This document shows positions 1-8,859 of a DNA stretch of 64,000 bases, one piece after another; position 1 is the first letter of the stretch; the number at the start of each line of letters is the position of its first letter. The stretch spans positions 186,001-250,000 of the forward strand of contig NZ_AORL01000022.1 in NCBI RefSeq assembly GCF_000383095.1. The letters run 5' to 3'. A program made the position numbers and the translations under genes. Source of the DNA: Sphingomonas sp. PR090111-T3T-6A (GTDB taxonomy: Bacteria; Pseudomonadota; Alphaproteobacteria; Sphingomonadales; Sphingomonadaceae). The notes beneath the pieces are model-generated. The model was given only the letters and a program-made list of their open reading frames with translations, was not told the DNA's origin and made no database searches.

Positions 1-697
1 GCATCTCGTTCAGCGCCTGCGCGGTCAGGCGCAGCTCCGACGGCCCCTCGACTGGCACGGGCGGCGCGTCGCGATCATGGCCCAGCCGCTCGACCGCCCC
101 GACGAACCGGCGGATCGGCCGCGTCAGCCGCCGCGCGAACAGCCAGCCGAAGGGCAGCAGCGCCAGCGCCGTCAGCCCGAACCAGATCATCGTGCGCTGC
201 TGCCACGCGGTGATGCCGGCCTTGGGCGGCGTCCTCAGCACGCGCCAGCCGCCTGCGGGATCGCGCTCGGCGGCTTCCACCGTGTTGAAGAAATAGGGCT
301 GGCCGTGACGGATCGGCACGGCGCTGCTGCCCGGCTGGCGGGTGAAGGGGAAGACCTCCGACTGATCCGCCTCGAACAGCAGGCGGACATCGTCCACCGG
401 CCGGCCGAGCTGATAGGCCAGCCGCGCGGTGATCGCGGGATCGGAAATCATGCCGCCTTCGGCCACAGGCTCGCTGTCGACATGGCGGACGGTCAGTTCG
501 TGGACCGAGCCCGGCTCCAGCCGCAACCGTTCGGCGATCTCCGTCATGGTGTAGAAGTCCGGCCGCGGCGCCGGCAGATAGATGACCAGCAGGATCGAGA
601 TGATCTGCGCCATCACCAGCCCCGCCAGCAGCAGGACCAGCGTCTGCCAGAAGATCGGCAGCGCCCCGAAGCGCAGGCTGGGCCGCCCCTCAGCCAT
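1..697 (-). CDS. Two-component sensor histidine kinase, 5' part only
   Basis: Membrane sensor kinase cut off by the window edge; the first 232 residues are visible. A transmembrane helix lies near residues 16-41. A periplasmic sensor stretch follows, then a second helix near 175-195, then a HAMP segment that ends in the conserved ALNEM-type motif at the window edge. The His-phosphoacceptor and ATPase domains would lie outside. The ATG at 697 overlaps the stop of the response-regulator gene by 8 nt, so the pair is translationally coupled. As last gene of an export operon it probably senses an envelope stress or an exported compound; the ligand is unknown. Family assignment rests on architecture and neighbour. 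Confidence 0.85.
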   Translation of the reverse strand, partial: MAEGRPSLRFGALPIFWQTLVLLLAGLVMAQIISILLVIYLPAPRPDFYTMTEIAERLRLEPGSVHELTVRHVDSEPVAEGGMISDPAITARLAYQLGRPVDDVRLLFEADQSEVFPFTRQPGSSAVPIRHGQPYFFNTVEAAERDPAGGWRVLRTPPKAGITAWQQRTMIWFGLTALALLPFGWLFARRLTRPIRRFVGAVERLGHDRDAPPVPVEGPSELRLTAQALNEM

Positions 698-1412
698 CCT
701 CGGGCCTCAGCGCGAGCATATAGCCTTCGTTGCGGATGGTGCGGATCGGATCGCCCGGCCCGAGCTTCTTCCGCAGCCGGCTGATGGTGACGTCGATCGC
801 GCGATCGAACACGTCGGCGTCGGAGCCCTTGGCCAGCTCGATCAGCGTGTCGCGCGAGAGGACTCGCTGCGGCCGGTCGAGGAAGGCGGTGAGCACCCGA
901 AACTCCGCGTCGGTGAGCGGCGCGTCGGGATAGCCGGTGCGATAGAGGGTCCGTTCCACCAGATCGAGCGACCAGTCGCCGAAGCGCCGGCGCGGCGTGG
1001 CACCACCGCCCAGATCGGTCGTCACCTCGTCAGGGCGGGACGTCCGCCGCAGCAGCGCGCGCACGCGAGCGAGCAGCTCGCGGGGATTGCAGGGCTTGGC
1101 GAGATAGTCGTCCGCGCCGACTTCGAGGCCGACGATGCGGTCCACATCCTCGCCCATGGCGGAGAGCATGATGACGGGCGTGCGGTCCTTCCCCCGCATC
1201 CGCCTGAGCACAGAGAGGCCGTCCTCGCCCGGCATCATCAGGTCGAGGATCACGCAGTCGAAGCGCTGGCGGGCGAGCGCCGCGTCCATGCCTTCGGCGT
1301 CGGCGGCGGTCTCGACATCGATATGATGGTCGCGCAGGAAGCCGGCGATCAGGTCGCGCAGGTCGGCATCGTCGTCGACGACCAGCAGGCGGGGCGGGGT
1401 GAGGTCGTTCAT
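690..1412 (-). CDS. OmpR-family response regulator
   Basis: Cytoplasmic transcription factor of 240 aa, the partner of the adjacent sensor kinase. The N-terminal receiver domain shows the acidic pocket D13-D15, the phosphoacceptor D57 in VILDLMMPGEDG, and K106 in the DYLAKP motif. The C-terminal half is a winged-helix Trans_reg_C domain with the typical RRF..W.L start and VDVTISRLRKKL recognition helix. The start codon shares ATGA with the stop of the EF-hand gene, and the stop overlaps the kinase start. Placed downstream of transporter genes in the same transcript, it probably controls its own operon (inference). Confidence 0.93.
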   Translation of the reverse strand: MNDLTPPRLLVVDDDADLRDLIAGFLRDHHIDVETAADAEGMDAALARQRFDCVILDLMMPGEDGLSVLRRMRGKDRTPVIMLSAMGEDVDRIVGLEVGADDYLAKPCNPRELLARVRALLRRTSRPDEVTTDLGGGATPRRRFGDWSLDLVERTLYRTGYPDAPLTDAEFRVLTAFLDRPQRVLSRDTLIELAKGSDADVFDRAIDVTISRLRKKLGPGDPIRTIRNEGYMLALRPEDG

Positions 1413-2080
1413 CGCTTCTTCCTATCGGCCTCGGCGCGGCACGCGTCGATGTCCTTCTGCGCCGGCGAGCGGGGCAGTGTATCGTATGTCAGATAGCCGC
1501 GCCCCGTGGGATCGAGCAGCGGGAAGCGACGGGACGCCACCTCCGCCAGCTCGGCGCGCGACACGCCGCGATTGAGATCGAGGTCGGCCGAGACGATCGG
1601 CTGCGGGATGTTGAGCGACGCCCAGATCCCCGCGCCATAAGGCGCTTCATAATCGGCGCGCTGGCGGGCAGCGGCCTTGGCCTCGCGCTTCTGCTTGCCC
1701 GTGCGGGGGCGCTTGTCCTGCCCGCGCTGATAGAGCTTGATCTCGGGCGCGAGCTGATTCTCGTAGAAGGACATTTCCTCGGGATCGATCTCACCCGAAC
1801 GATCGCGATCCAGCACGGTGAAATAGCGATCCGCGTCCGCCTGGAACTCGGCCAGCGTCAGCTTCCCGTCATGGTCGGCGTCGGCGGCGGTGAACCACGC
1901 CTTCATCGGATCGCTCTGCCCGTCGGTGCGGAAAGGCTGGCCCATCGGCGCGATATAGGCGCGCGCGAAGGGCGGACCGCAGCCGGCCGCAGCCCCCGTG
2001 ACGACGATGTCGGACGGCGGCGGTGCTGGCGGCGGCGGAGTGTCCTGCACCGCCGCGAGCAGGGCGAGGAGCAGCATCAT
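1409..2080 (-). CDS. Secreted EF-hand calcium-binding protein
   Basis: A 223-aa protein with a hydrophobic N-terminus (residues 1-11, possible signal sequence) followed by a Pro-rich linker. Two canonical EF-hand loops are readable: D67-x-D69-x-D71-G-K-x-T75-x-x-E78 and D91-x-D93-x-S95-G-E97-x-D99-x-x-E102. Two degenerate loops lie further on (around LDLNRGVSRAEL and DPTGRGYLTYD). It is probably periplasmic and Ca-binding. The gene starts inside the permease stop codon (ATGA) and ends inside the regulator start, so it is embedded between transporter and two-component genes. Whether it senses calcium for the kinase or stabilises the pump is not decidable here. Confidence 0.85.
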   Translation of the reverse strand: MMLLLALLAAVQDTPPPPAPPPSDIVVTGAAAGCGPPFARAYIAPMGQPFRTDGQSDPMKAWFTAADADHDGKLTLAEFQADADRYFTVLDRDRSGEIDPEEMSFYENQLAPEIKLYQRGQDKRPRTGKQKREAKAAARQRADYEAPYGAGIWASLNIPQPIVSADLDLNRGVSRAELAEVASRRFPLLDPTGRGYLTYDTLPRSPAQKDIDACRAEADRKKR

Positions 2081-3345
2081 TCGTGGCGCAGCGCGTCGAT
2101 CGGGTTGAGCGAGGCCGCCCGCCGCGCCGGGAAGTAACCGAACACCACCCCGATCAGCCCCGAGAAGACGAACGCCATCAGGTTGGTCCAGGGATCGAAC
2201 ACGAAGGGCACATGGAGCAGCCTGGCGAGCCCGATCGAGGCGAACAGCGCCAGCACCAGCCCGATCAGCCCGCCGATGCAGGAGAGTACCACCGCCTCGA
2301 CGAGGAATTGCAGCATCACCTCGCGCGCCACCGCGCCGATGGCGAGGCGGATGCCGATCTCGCGGGTGCGCTCGGTGACGGAGACGAGCATGATGTTCAT
2401 GATCCCGATCCCGCCGACCAGCAGCGAGATCGCCGCCACCGCGCTCACGATCGCGGTCAGCACGCCGGTGATGCCGGAAAGCGTGTCGGCGATCTGGCGG
2501 TTGTCGAACACGGTGAAGTCGTCGACCTTGCCGCCAAAGATATTCCGCCGCTCACGCATCAGCGCGGCGATGGATTGCTGGATATCGGCGCTGTCATAAG
2601 CGGGGTCCGCGGCCACGATGATCCCGCGAATCTCCTGATTTCCGGTGACGCGGCGCTGAACCGCCTTGATCGGCATCAGCACGGCATCGTCTTCGTCCTG
2701 ATGAATGCCGCCGCCGCGACTGGCGAGGATGCCCACGACCTGGCACGCCATGTTCCCGAGCCGCAGCCAGGAACCAAGGGCGCGGCTCCCCTCCTCACCC
2801 TGGTAAAGCTTGTCCTTCACGGTCACCCCAAGGAGGCAAACCGTTTTTCCGGCCTCCTCTTCCTCCGGCGTGAAGGTGCGGCCATCCGTGACCGCCCATG
2901 ATTCGACATCGAGATAGTCGTTGCTCGCTCCGGTAAGCGTCGTGGACCAGTTGGACGCGTTGTGGACGGCCGTGACGCTGGTCGTCACGACCGGCGCGAC
3001 GCCAATGACGCCAGCCACCTGACCGCGGATTGCCGTGACATCCTCCGGCTTGAACGGGGCCGGCGCCTGTCCTCCGCCACCCCGGCTCGCTGCCCCTCCC
3101 GGCACGAGCGTCAGCAGATTGCTACCAAGGCTCGCCACCTGATCGTGCACCGACTTGGTCGCGCCATGGCCGAGCGTCACCATCGTTACCACCGCGAACA
3201 CGCCGATGACGATGCCGAGCACGGTCAGGAACGACCGCATCAGATGCCGCCGGATCGCCCGGATCGCGAGCAGCATCGTGGTGCCGAGCAGCCGCGTCGA
3301 GGAGATATGGCCCGGCGGCGGCGGGGCGTCCTGATCGAAGCTCAT
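2077..3345 (-). CDS. ABC transporter permease, MacB type
   Basis: Inner-membrane permease of 422 aa in the MacB/FtsX-type mechanotransmission family. One helix lies near residues 37-60. A large periplasmic MacB_PCD domain follows, then three C-terminal helices from about 290 with the FtsX-like signature TERTREIGIRLAIGA and a terminal ALRHE. Unlike E. coli MacB, the ATPase is a separate protein encoded just upstream; the start overlaps the ATPase stop (ATGA). It should work with the adaptor and outer-membrane factor of the same operon to export a substrate from the periplasm; the substrate (drug, peptide or siderophore) is unknown. Confidence 0.92.
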   Translation of the reverse strand: MSFDQDAPPPPGHISSTRLLGTTMLLAIRAIRRHLMRSFLTVLGIVIGVFAVVTMVTLGHGATKSVHDQVASLGSNLLTLVPGGAASRGGGGQAPAPFKPEDVTAIRGQVAGVIGVAPVVTTSVTAVHNASNWSTTLTGASNDYLDVESWAVTDGRTFTPEEEEAGKTVCLLGVTVKDKLYQGEEGSRALGSWLRLGNMACQVVGILASRGGGIHQDEDDAVLMPIKAVQRRVTGNQEIRGIIVAADPAYDSADIQQSIAALMRERRNIFGGKVDDFTVFDNRQIADTLSGITGVLTAIVSAVAAISLLVGGIGIMNIMLVSVTERTREIGIRLAIGAVAREVMLQFLVEAVVLSCIGGLIGLVLALFASIGLARLLHVPFVFDPWTNLMAFVFSGLIGVVFGYFPARRAASLNPIDALRHE

Positions 3346-4052
3346 GCCGCCGCCTTCCGCTCGACTGTCTCGACGAGGCCGTCGCGGAAATGGACGATGG
3401 TGCGCGCGTAAGAGGCCATTTCCGCCTCGTGCGTCACCATCAGCACGGTGATGCCGCTCTCGCGGTTGAGCTTGGTGAGCAGCTCCATGATCTCGATCGA
3501 GCGCTCGCTGTCGAGATTGCCGGTCGGCTCGTCGGCGAGCAGCACGTCGGGCTTGGTGACGATCGCCCGCGCGATGGCGACGCGCTGCTGCTGGCCGCCG
3601 GAGAGTTCGGCGGGCGTATGCTTGGCCCAGTCGGCGAGCCCGACCTGCTCCAGCGCCGCCATCGCAGCGGCGTGGCGCGTCCAGCGGTCCTCGCCGCGAT
3701 AGAGGAGCGGCAGCTCGACATTCTCCAGCGCGGTGGTGCGCGCGAGCAGGTTGAAGCCCTGGAACACGAAGCCAAGATAGCGCCGCCGCAGCAGTGCCCG
3801 CTCATCGCGCCCGAGGCTCTCAACATGGTGGCCGCGGAACAGGAAATGTCCCGTCGTCGGCACGTCGAGACAGCCGAGGATGTTCATCGTCGTCGACTTG
3901 CCCGAGCCCGACGGGCCCATCACCGCCATGAAGTCGCCCGCCTCGACATCGAGGTCGACGCCCTTCAGCGCCTGAAACGCCGCCGCCCCCGCGCCGAAGC
4001 GCTTGGTGACGCCGCTCAGCCGGATCAGCGGTTGGGTCACAGGCCCGCTCAC
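3342..4052 (-). CDS. ABC transporter ATP-binding protein, MacB/LolD type
   Basis: ATPase subunit of the efflux system, 236 aa, a single nucleotide-binding domain. Walker A GPSGSGKS is at 46-53, signature LSGGQQQR at 150-157, Walker B VLLADE at 170-175, with the D-loop and a VTHE switch histidine near the C-terminus. The GTG start at 4052 overlaps the stop of the adaptor gene (GTGA), so ATPase synthesis is coupled to the adaptor. The family also contains LolD and FtsE; the neighbouring MacB-type permease and HlyD adaptor decide for tripartite efflux. Confidence 0.93.
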   Translation of the reverse strand: MSGPVTQPLIRLSGVTKRFGAGAAAFQALKGVDLDVEAGDFMAVMGPSGSGKSTTMNILGCLDVPTTGHFLFRGHHVESLGRDERALLRRRYLGFVFQGFNLLARTTALENVELPLLYRGEDRWTRHAAAMAALEQVGLADWAKHTPAELSGGQQQRVAIARAIVTKPDVLLADEPTGNLDSERSIEIMELLTKLNRESGITVLMVTHEAEMASYARTIVHFRDGLVETVERKAAA

Positions 4053-5389
4053 TTGCCCTTCTGGGCGAGGCGGCCGGTGATGACGGCCATCCCCGGCTTG
4101 AGGTCCGCGCCGGTGACGGCGGTGAGCGTGCCGTTGCTGCTGCCGACCGTCACGCGGATCGCCTTGGGATCGCCCTTGCCGTCGAGGGTATAGACGGTCT
4201 GCTGGCTGCCCCGGCCGATGTCGGCGGTCTTCTCCTGACCTGCCACGCCGAAGCCGCTGTTACCGCGCTTGGGCCCGCCGAGCTGGAACGGGCCGCCGCC
4301 GCCGCTCGTCCAGCCCTCGGGCGTGAAGCGCAGCGCCGCGTTCGGCACCAGCATGGCGTTATGCAGCGTCTTGGTGAGGATCGCCGCAGTCGCCGTCATG
4401 CCGGGGCGAAGCAGCGTCTCGGGGTTCGCGACGGTCAGTGAGGCGGTGTAGGCGACCACCGTGCTCGTCGAATTGGTGGTGGTGCCGGCGCTGTTGACCG
4501 TCGGCGTGGCGTTGGCACCCAGGTCGATGCGCGTCACCCGGCCGAGGAAGGTGCGGCCCGGATAGGCGTCCACGGTGAAGTTCGCCGGATCGCCGACCGC
4601 GACCTCGCCGACGTCCGCCTCGTCGACCTTCACGTCGAGCTTCATCTGGGTGAGGTCTTCGGCGATCGTGAACAAAGTCGCGACGTTGAACTGCGCGGCC
4701 ACCGTCTGCCCCGGCTCGACCTGCCGCGACAGCACCACGCCGTCGACCGGCGAATAGATCGTCGCCTTGGCGAGGTTGGTCTGGTTGGTCGAGACCTCGG
4801 CCTTGGACTGCGCCACCTGCGCCTCGGCCGACTTCAGGTTCGCCACCGCCCGCGCATAGTCGCCCCGCGCGGTGTCCATCTCGGTCGCGGATGGCACCTT
4901 GCCGCCCGAGAGGCGGGCGACCTCCTGATAGCGCTTCAGCGTCGCGCCCGACTGATCCACCGTCGCCTGATTCTGGAGCACCGCCGCCTGCGAGGCGAGG
5001 AGCTGCGCCTGACTCTGCACCAGCGCGTCTTTCAGACGCGAGGTGTCCAGCCGGGCGAGCGGTTCGCCCTTGGTGACATGATCGTTGTTCTGGACGAACA
5101 CGTCGGTGACGATGCCGGACTCCTCCGAGCCGACATTGATCTGCTTGGTCGGCGTGAGGTTGCCCGTCGCCGAGACGGTGACGGCGAGGTCGCCCTGCTT
5201 CGCCGGCACGGTCGAGTAATGCGGCCGCTCCTTCGCGCTCGATACGCAGCGGATGACGAGCAGCAGCACCAGCACCACGCCCACCACAATGGCGGCACGG
5301 CGCGCGATGCGGCGGCCCTTGTGCTGGCCCTCCACGCCGAGGAAGCTGTCCAGATCGGTGTCGGCGGGCGCCGCGTTGGTTTGATCCAC
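4049..5389 (-). CDS. Periplasmic adaptor, MacA/HlyD family
   Basis: Membrane-fusion protein of 446 aa that links the inner-membrane ABC unit to the outer-membrane channel. It has a cytoplasmic tail, a transmembrane helix near 32-46, lipoyl halves, a long alpha-hairpin rich in Gln and Ala, and beta-barrel and membrane-proximal domains (DAYPGRTFLGRV, RPGMTATA). I place the start at GTG 5389: GAAAGG precedes it by about 9 nt, and the next upstream in-frame starts lie inside the outer-membrane-factor gene and add an Arg/Pro-rich extension. The start lies 1 nt beyond the upstream stop. A Gly-rich insert near the C-terminal third is unusual in size. Confidence 0.9.
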   Translation of the reverse strand: MDQTNAAPADTDLDSFLGVEGQHKGRRIARRAAIVVGVVLVLLLVIRCVSSAKERPHYSTVPAKQGDLAVTVSATGNLTPTKQINVGSEESGIVTDVFVQNNDHVTKGEPLARLDTSRLKDALVQSQAQLLASQAAVLQNQATVDQSGATLKRYQEVARLSGGKVPSATEMDTARGDYARAVANLKSAEAQVAQSKAEVSTNQTNLAKATIYSPVDGVVLSRQVEPGQTVAAQFNVATLFTIAEDLTQMKLDVKVDEADVGEVAVGDPANFTVDAYPGRTFLGRVTRIDLGANATPTVNSAGTTTNSTSTVVAYTASLTVANPETLLRPGMTATAAILTKTLHNAMLVPNAALRFTPEGWTSGGGGPFQLGGPKRGNSGFGVAGQEKTADIGRGSQQTVYTLDGKGDPKAIRVTVGSSNGTLTAVTGADLKPGMAVITGRLAQKGK

Positions 5390-5390
5390 G

Positions 5391-6983
5391 TCAGGGCCTT
5401 TCGGAAGGGCGGATGGCGGTGGTCTTGATCGGGGCCGGGGTCGCATTGGCGTCCGGCAGCTCGATCGCCGCGGGGGTATAAGGAAGCGCGCTCGCCGGCA
5501 TAGGGGCGGCCTGCCAGCCGCCACCGAGCGCCTTGTAGAGCTGGACGAGCGCGGTCGCCCGGTCGGCGCGCGCCTGCGCGAGGCTGTCCTGGCTGGAGAG
5601 CAGGGTCCGCTCGGAATCGAGCAGGGTCTGGAAATCGATCAGGCCGGCGCGATACTGGCTCTGCGCGAAGACATAGGCCGCGTGCGAATCCTCGACCGCC
5701 TCATCGAGCGTCACCACCCGGCGGCGGCTGTTGGCGAGCGAAACCAGCGCGTTCTCGACGTCCGAGAGCGCGGTCAGCACCGCCGTGCGATATTGCGCGA
5801 GCGCGAGATCGGCGCCGCCGCGCGCATTCTCGATCTGGGCGCGGATCGCCCCGCCGTCGAAGATCGGCGCGGTGACGGCCGCCAGCAAGGTGCCGGTCGA
5901 GAACCGGCTGATATCGCTGATCCGCGTGCCGTTGCCGCCGAGCGAGCCGGTGAGCCGGAGCGCGGGATAGAGCTGCGCCTTGGCGACGCCGATCCGGGCG
6001 GTCGCGGCGGCGAGCGTGCGTTCGGCGGCGCGGACGTCGGGCCGCTGGGCAAGGATCGCGGCGGGCACGTCGGCCCCCAGCGCGCGATCCGCCACCGGCA
6101 CGGGGCGCGGCGGCTGCAATTCGTCGGTGACGGCGCCGGGCGCCTGACCGATCAGGATCGAGAGCGCGTTCGCCGACTGGGCGAGGCTCGTCTCCAGCGA
6201 GGGGACGGTCGCGGCGGTCTGCTCGCGCTGGGCGCGCGCCTGCGCGAGGTCGAGGCTGGAGACCAGCCCCGCCTTCACCCGCCATTCGACGAGCTGCACG
6301 GTCTCATTCTGACTCTTCAGGTTGGAGCGCGCGATCGCCAGCCGCTCCTGCGCCGAGCGCGCGTCGACATAGTTGAGCGCCACTTCGGCGACGATGCTGC
6401 GCTGGGTGTCGCGGAGCTGCTCGGCGGCGCTGGCGTAATCGCCCTTGGCCGCCTCGACCGAGCGGCGCACGCCGCCGAACAGATCAACCTCGTAGGAGGC
6501 GTCGAGCCCGGCGCTGAACTGATCGGAATCGCCGCCGGTCGCAAAGGAGGTGGTACCGCCGCCGGGATTGGTGATGAGCCCCGCGCTCCCCTTGCCGAGC
6601 ACCGACGTGTGGCCGACCGAGGCATTGCCCGATATCGACGGGAAGAGCGACGCCCGCGCCCCCTTGTAGCTCGCCCGCGCCTGCCGGAGCCGCGCGCCGG
6701 CGGCCGAGATATCCGGATTGGCGGCGAGCGCCTGCGTCACGAGGCTGTCGAGCACCGGGTCGCCAAGCGACGCCCACCAGGTCGCCAGCTCCTGCTCGCC
6801 GGGCGCCACAGCGCCGGCGGGGATGGTCGTCGAGAAACGATAGGGCACGCCGAGCCTCGTCGCCGATGGCGCGTGATAATCGGGGCCGACAGCGCATCCC
6901 GACAGGGCAAGCGACAGCGCGGCCGCGGCGATGCCCGCCGCGCCCCGTCCTGTCTTCCCCCCATTCCCTCCGGCAACCGCCAT
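5391..6983 (-). CDS. Outer-membrane efflux lipoprotein, NodT/OprM family
   Basis: TolC-like outer-membrane channel of about 530 aa. A signal peptide ends in the lipobox LALSGC with the lipidated Cys at residue 30, followed by VGPDYHAP, the usual NodT/OprM beginning. Two outer-membrane-efflux repeats follow with the typical long alpha-helices. ATG 6983 was chosen because it gives a normal lipoprotein signal; GTG 6998 would add five residues. First gene of the efflux operon; a promoter candidate lies at 7046-7074. It supplies the exit duct for the ABC pump encoded downstream. Confidence 0.92.
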   Translation of the reverse strand: MAVAGGNGGKTGRGAAGIAAAALSLALSGCAVGPDYHAPSATRLGVPYRFSTTIPAGAVAPGEQELATWWASLGDPVLDSLVTQALAANPDISAAGARLRQARASYKGARASLFPSISGNASVGHTSVLGKGSAGLITNPGGGTTSFATGGDSDQFSAGLDASYEVDLFGGVRRSVEAAKGDYASAAEQLRDTQRSIVAEVALNYVDARSAQERLAIARSNLKSQNETVQLVEWRVKAGLVSSLDLAQARAQREQTAATVPSLETSLAQSANALSILIGQAPGAVTDELQPPRPVPVADRALGADVPAAILAQRPDVRAAERTLAAATARIGVAKAQLYPALRLTGSLGGNGTRISDISRFSTGTLLAAVTAPIFDGGAIRAQIENARGGADLALAQYRTAVLTALSDVENALVSLANSRRRVVTLDEAVEDSHAAYVFAQSQYRAGLIDFQTLLDSERTLLSSQDSLAQARADRATALVQLYKALGGGWQAAPMPASALPYTPAAIELPDANATPAPIKTTAIRPSERP

Positions 6984-7045
6984 GTCGGCTCTGTTCACCC
7001 CATGTCTTGCTTGGCGATGTCGGCGCTGCAACGTCGACCCCGCCA

Positions 7046-7074
7046 GTGATAGCGTTGCATCTCGCGAATGCGAA
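7046..7074 (-). promoter_or_regulatory. Candidate promoter of the efflux operon
   Basis: Read on the minus strand, TTCGCA (7074-7069) and TATCAC (7051-7046) are separated by exactly 17 nt. Transcription would start near 7039, about 56 nt before the outer-membrane-factor ATG. Match to consensus is only moderate, and no operator for the linked response regulator was recognised. Confidence 0.3.
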
Positions 7075-7088
7075 AGCCCCGATGCGGA

Positions 7089-7775
7089 TCAGTCGGCGGC
7101 GAGATGAACCAGTTTCGCCACCAATACCGCCGTGCTGTCGACGAGCGGGACCGGACTCTGCTCAGGCCGGAGCAGCAGCGGCACCTCGGTGCAGGCCGCG
7201 ACGATCAGCTCGGCCCCCCGTGCCGCCAGCGCTTCCGCCTGCGCCGCCATCCCGGCCTGCGCGGCCGTGCCCGTCTCGCCGGCTTTGACGCCGTAGATCA
7301 GCGCCATGAAGCCGGGCTGGTCCCCGCTGGTCAGCACCTCGTAGCCGGCCCGGCCGAGCGGCTCCTGATAGAGCCCGGCACCGAGGCACGCGTCCGCCGC
7401 CAGCAGGCCGACCCTGCGCAGACCCGGATGATCGCGCCCGATCGCCTCCGCCGTCGCGTCGATCATCGAGACGAGCGGAATGGAGGTCGCCGCGCGAATC
7501 TCCCCGGCCCAAGCGTGGGCGGAGTTGCAGGCGATGGCGAGCATGTCCGCCCCCTGCGCCTCCAGCCCCCGTGCCATGGCGGCGAGCGGAGGCCCCGGCG
7601 ACGGCCCCTCGCCCGCGATCGCGCGGTTACGGTCCGGCACCGCCGGATTGCTGTCGACCAGCAGGCGGAGATGGCCGGCATCGCCCCCCGCAGGCGTCGC
7701 CGCGATGATCCGCGCCATCAGGTCGACGGTCGCCGCCGGCCCCATGCCGCCGAGGATGCCGATCGCACGGCTCAC
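7089..7775 (-). CDS. Aspartate/glutamate racemase family protein
   Basis: A 228-aa cofactor-independent racemase fold. It begins with IGILGGMGPAAT, the hallmark of aspartate racemases, and carries the two catalytic cysteines C83 (ACNSAH) and C195 (ACTEVP). Expected reaction: two-base racemisation of Asp, Glu or a related amino acid in the cytosol. The GTG start overlaps the stop of the desulfhydrase-type gene by 4 nt, so both are made from one transcript and probably act on related D/L-amino acids. Substrate cannot be read from the sequence. Confidence 0.88.
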   Translation of the reverse strand: MSRAIGILGGMGPAATVDLMARIIAATPAGGDAGHLRLLVDSNPAVPDRNRAIAGEGPSPGPPLAAMARGLEAQGADMLAIACNSAHAWAGEIRAATSIPLVSMIDATAEAIGRDHPGLRRVGLLAADACLGAGLYQEPLGRAGYEVLTSGDQPGFMALIYGVKAGETGTAAQAGMAAQAEALAARGAELIVAACTEVPLLLRPEQSPVPLVDSTAVLVAKLVHLAAD

Positions 7776-8785
7776 GCGAGCGGCACGCCCTTGGCCAGCG
7801 TCGGGCGATAGGCATAGAGCGCGGGCGATCCGCCGGTGTGGACGAAGAGGATATTCTCGCTTTTCTTCCAGCGGCCCTCGCGGACCTGACCGATCAACCC
7901 GGCCATCGCCTTGCCCGTATAGACCGGATCGAGCAGCACGCCCTCCAGGCCCGCCAGCATCCTGACCGCCTCGACCATCGTGTCGGTGGGGATGGCATAG
8001 CCCTCGCCCACCCAGCGATCGTCGACGCGGACGGTGCCGGCGACCACCGAGGAATCATGGCCAAGCAGCTCGGCCGTCCGCACCGCCAGACCTTCGACCA
8101 GCGCGGTCTGCTCGGGCACGGCGCGGCGGACGCTGACGCCGGTCAGCGGCATTTGCGAGCGCGCCGCCTCCAGCCCGACGAGCAGGCCGGCATGAGTCCC
8201 CGCGCTGCCGCTGGCGCACACCACCGCGTCGAACGCCACGCCCATGTCCGCCGACTGCGCCACAATCTCACCCGCGCAGGCCACATAGCCGAGCGCGCCC
8301 AGCGGATTGGAGCCGCCGCCGGGGATGACATAAGGCTTGCGGCCCTCCGCCTTCAGCCCTTCCGCGATCCGCGCCATGCCGGCAGCGAGATCGGTGCCGG
8401 CGGGCACCACCTCGATCGATTCCACGCCGAGCAGATCGAACAGGAAATGATTGCCGGTCGCGTCCTGAGCGAAGCTGCCGGGGATGCGCTCCTCGATCAG
8501 CAGGCGGCATTTCAGCCCCTCCTTCACTGCGGCAGCCGCGGTCAGCCGGCAGTGATTCGATTGCGGCGCGCCGGTGGTGACCAGCGTGTCGGCGCCCTGC
8601 GCCAGCGCGTCCGCGACGAGGAACTCCAGCTTGCGCGTCTTGTTGCCGCCCGCCGACAGGCCGAGCTGGTCGTCGCGCTTGATCCAGATCGTCGGCCCGC
8701 CGAGCGCTTCGCTCAGCCGGTCCAGTCGTTCGATCGCAGTCATTCCGGCTGTGTAACGGCGGCGGGGAAAGCGGGCGATGCTCAT
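7772..8785 (-). CDS. dcyD: PLP-dependent D-cysteine desulfhydrase / cysteate lyase family
   Basis: A 337-aa fold-type-II PLP enzyme of the ACC deaminase/D-cysteine desulfhydrase family. The N-terminal RFPRR, KRDDQLGLSAGGNK with the Schiff-base lysine K49, and the TTGAPQSNHCR substrate loop are all family features. It probably cleaves D-cysteine, or a sulfonated analogue such as cysteate, to pyruvate, ammonia and a sulfur product. It is the first gene of a pair with the racemase and is divergently oriented from the aminotransferase-FAD operon across a 216-bp gap. ATG 8785 keeps the conserved RFPR start; ATG 8743 would remove it. Confidence 0.87.
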   Translation of the reverse strand: MSIARFPRRRYTAGMTAIERLDRLSEALGGPTIWIKRDDQLGLSAGGNKTRKLEFLVADALAQGADTLVTTGAPQSNHCRLTAAAAVKEGLKCRLLIEERIPGSFAQDATGNHFLFDLLGVESIEVVPAGTDLAAGMARIAEGLKAEGRKPYVIPGGGSNPLGALGYVACAGEIVAQSADMGVAFDAVVCASGSAGTHAGLLVGLEAARSQMPLTGVSVRRAVPEQTALVEGLAVRTAELLGHDSSVVAGTVRVDDRWVGEGYAIPTDTMVEAVRMLAGLEGVLLDPVYTGKAMAGLIGQVREGRWKKSENILFVHTGGSPALYAYRPTLAKGVPLA

Positions 8786-8859
8786 GCGATGCTCCGAGAG
8801 AAACCGGGTTTTGCAACGGCATGACGCGCATGTCCGCGATCGGCAAGCCCGCCCTATCC

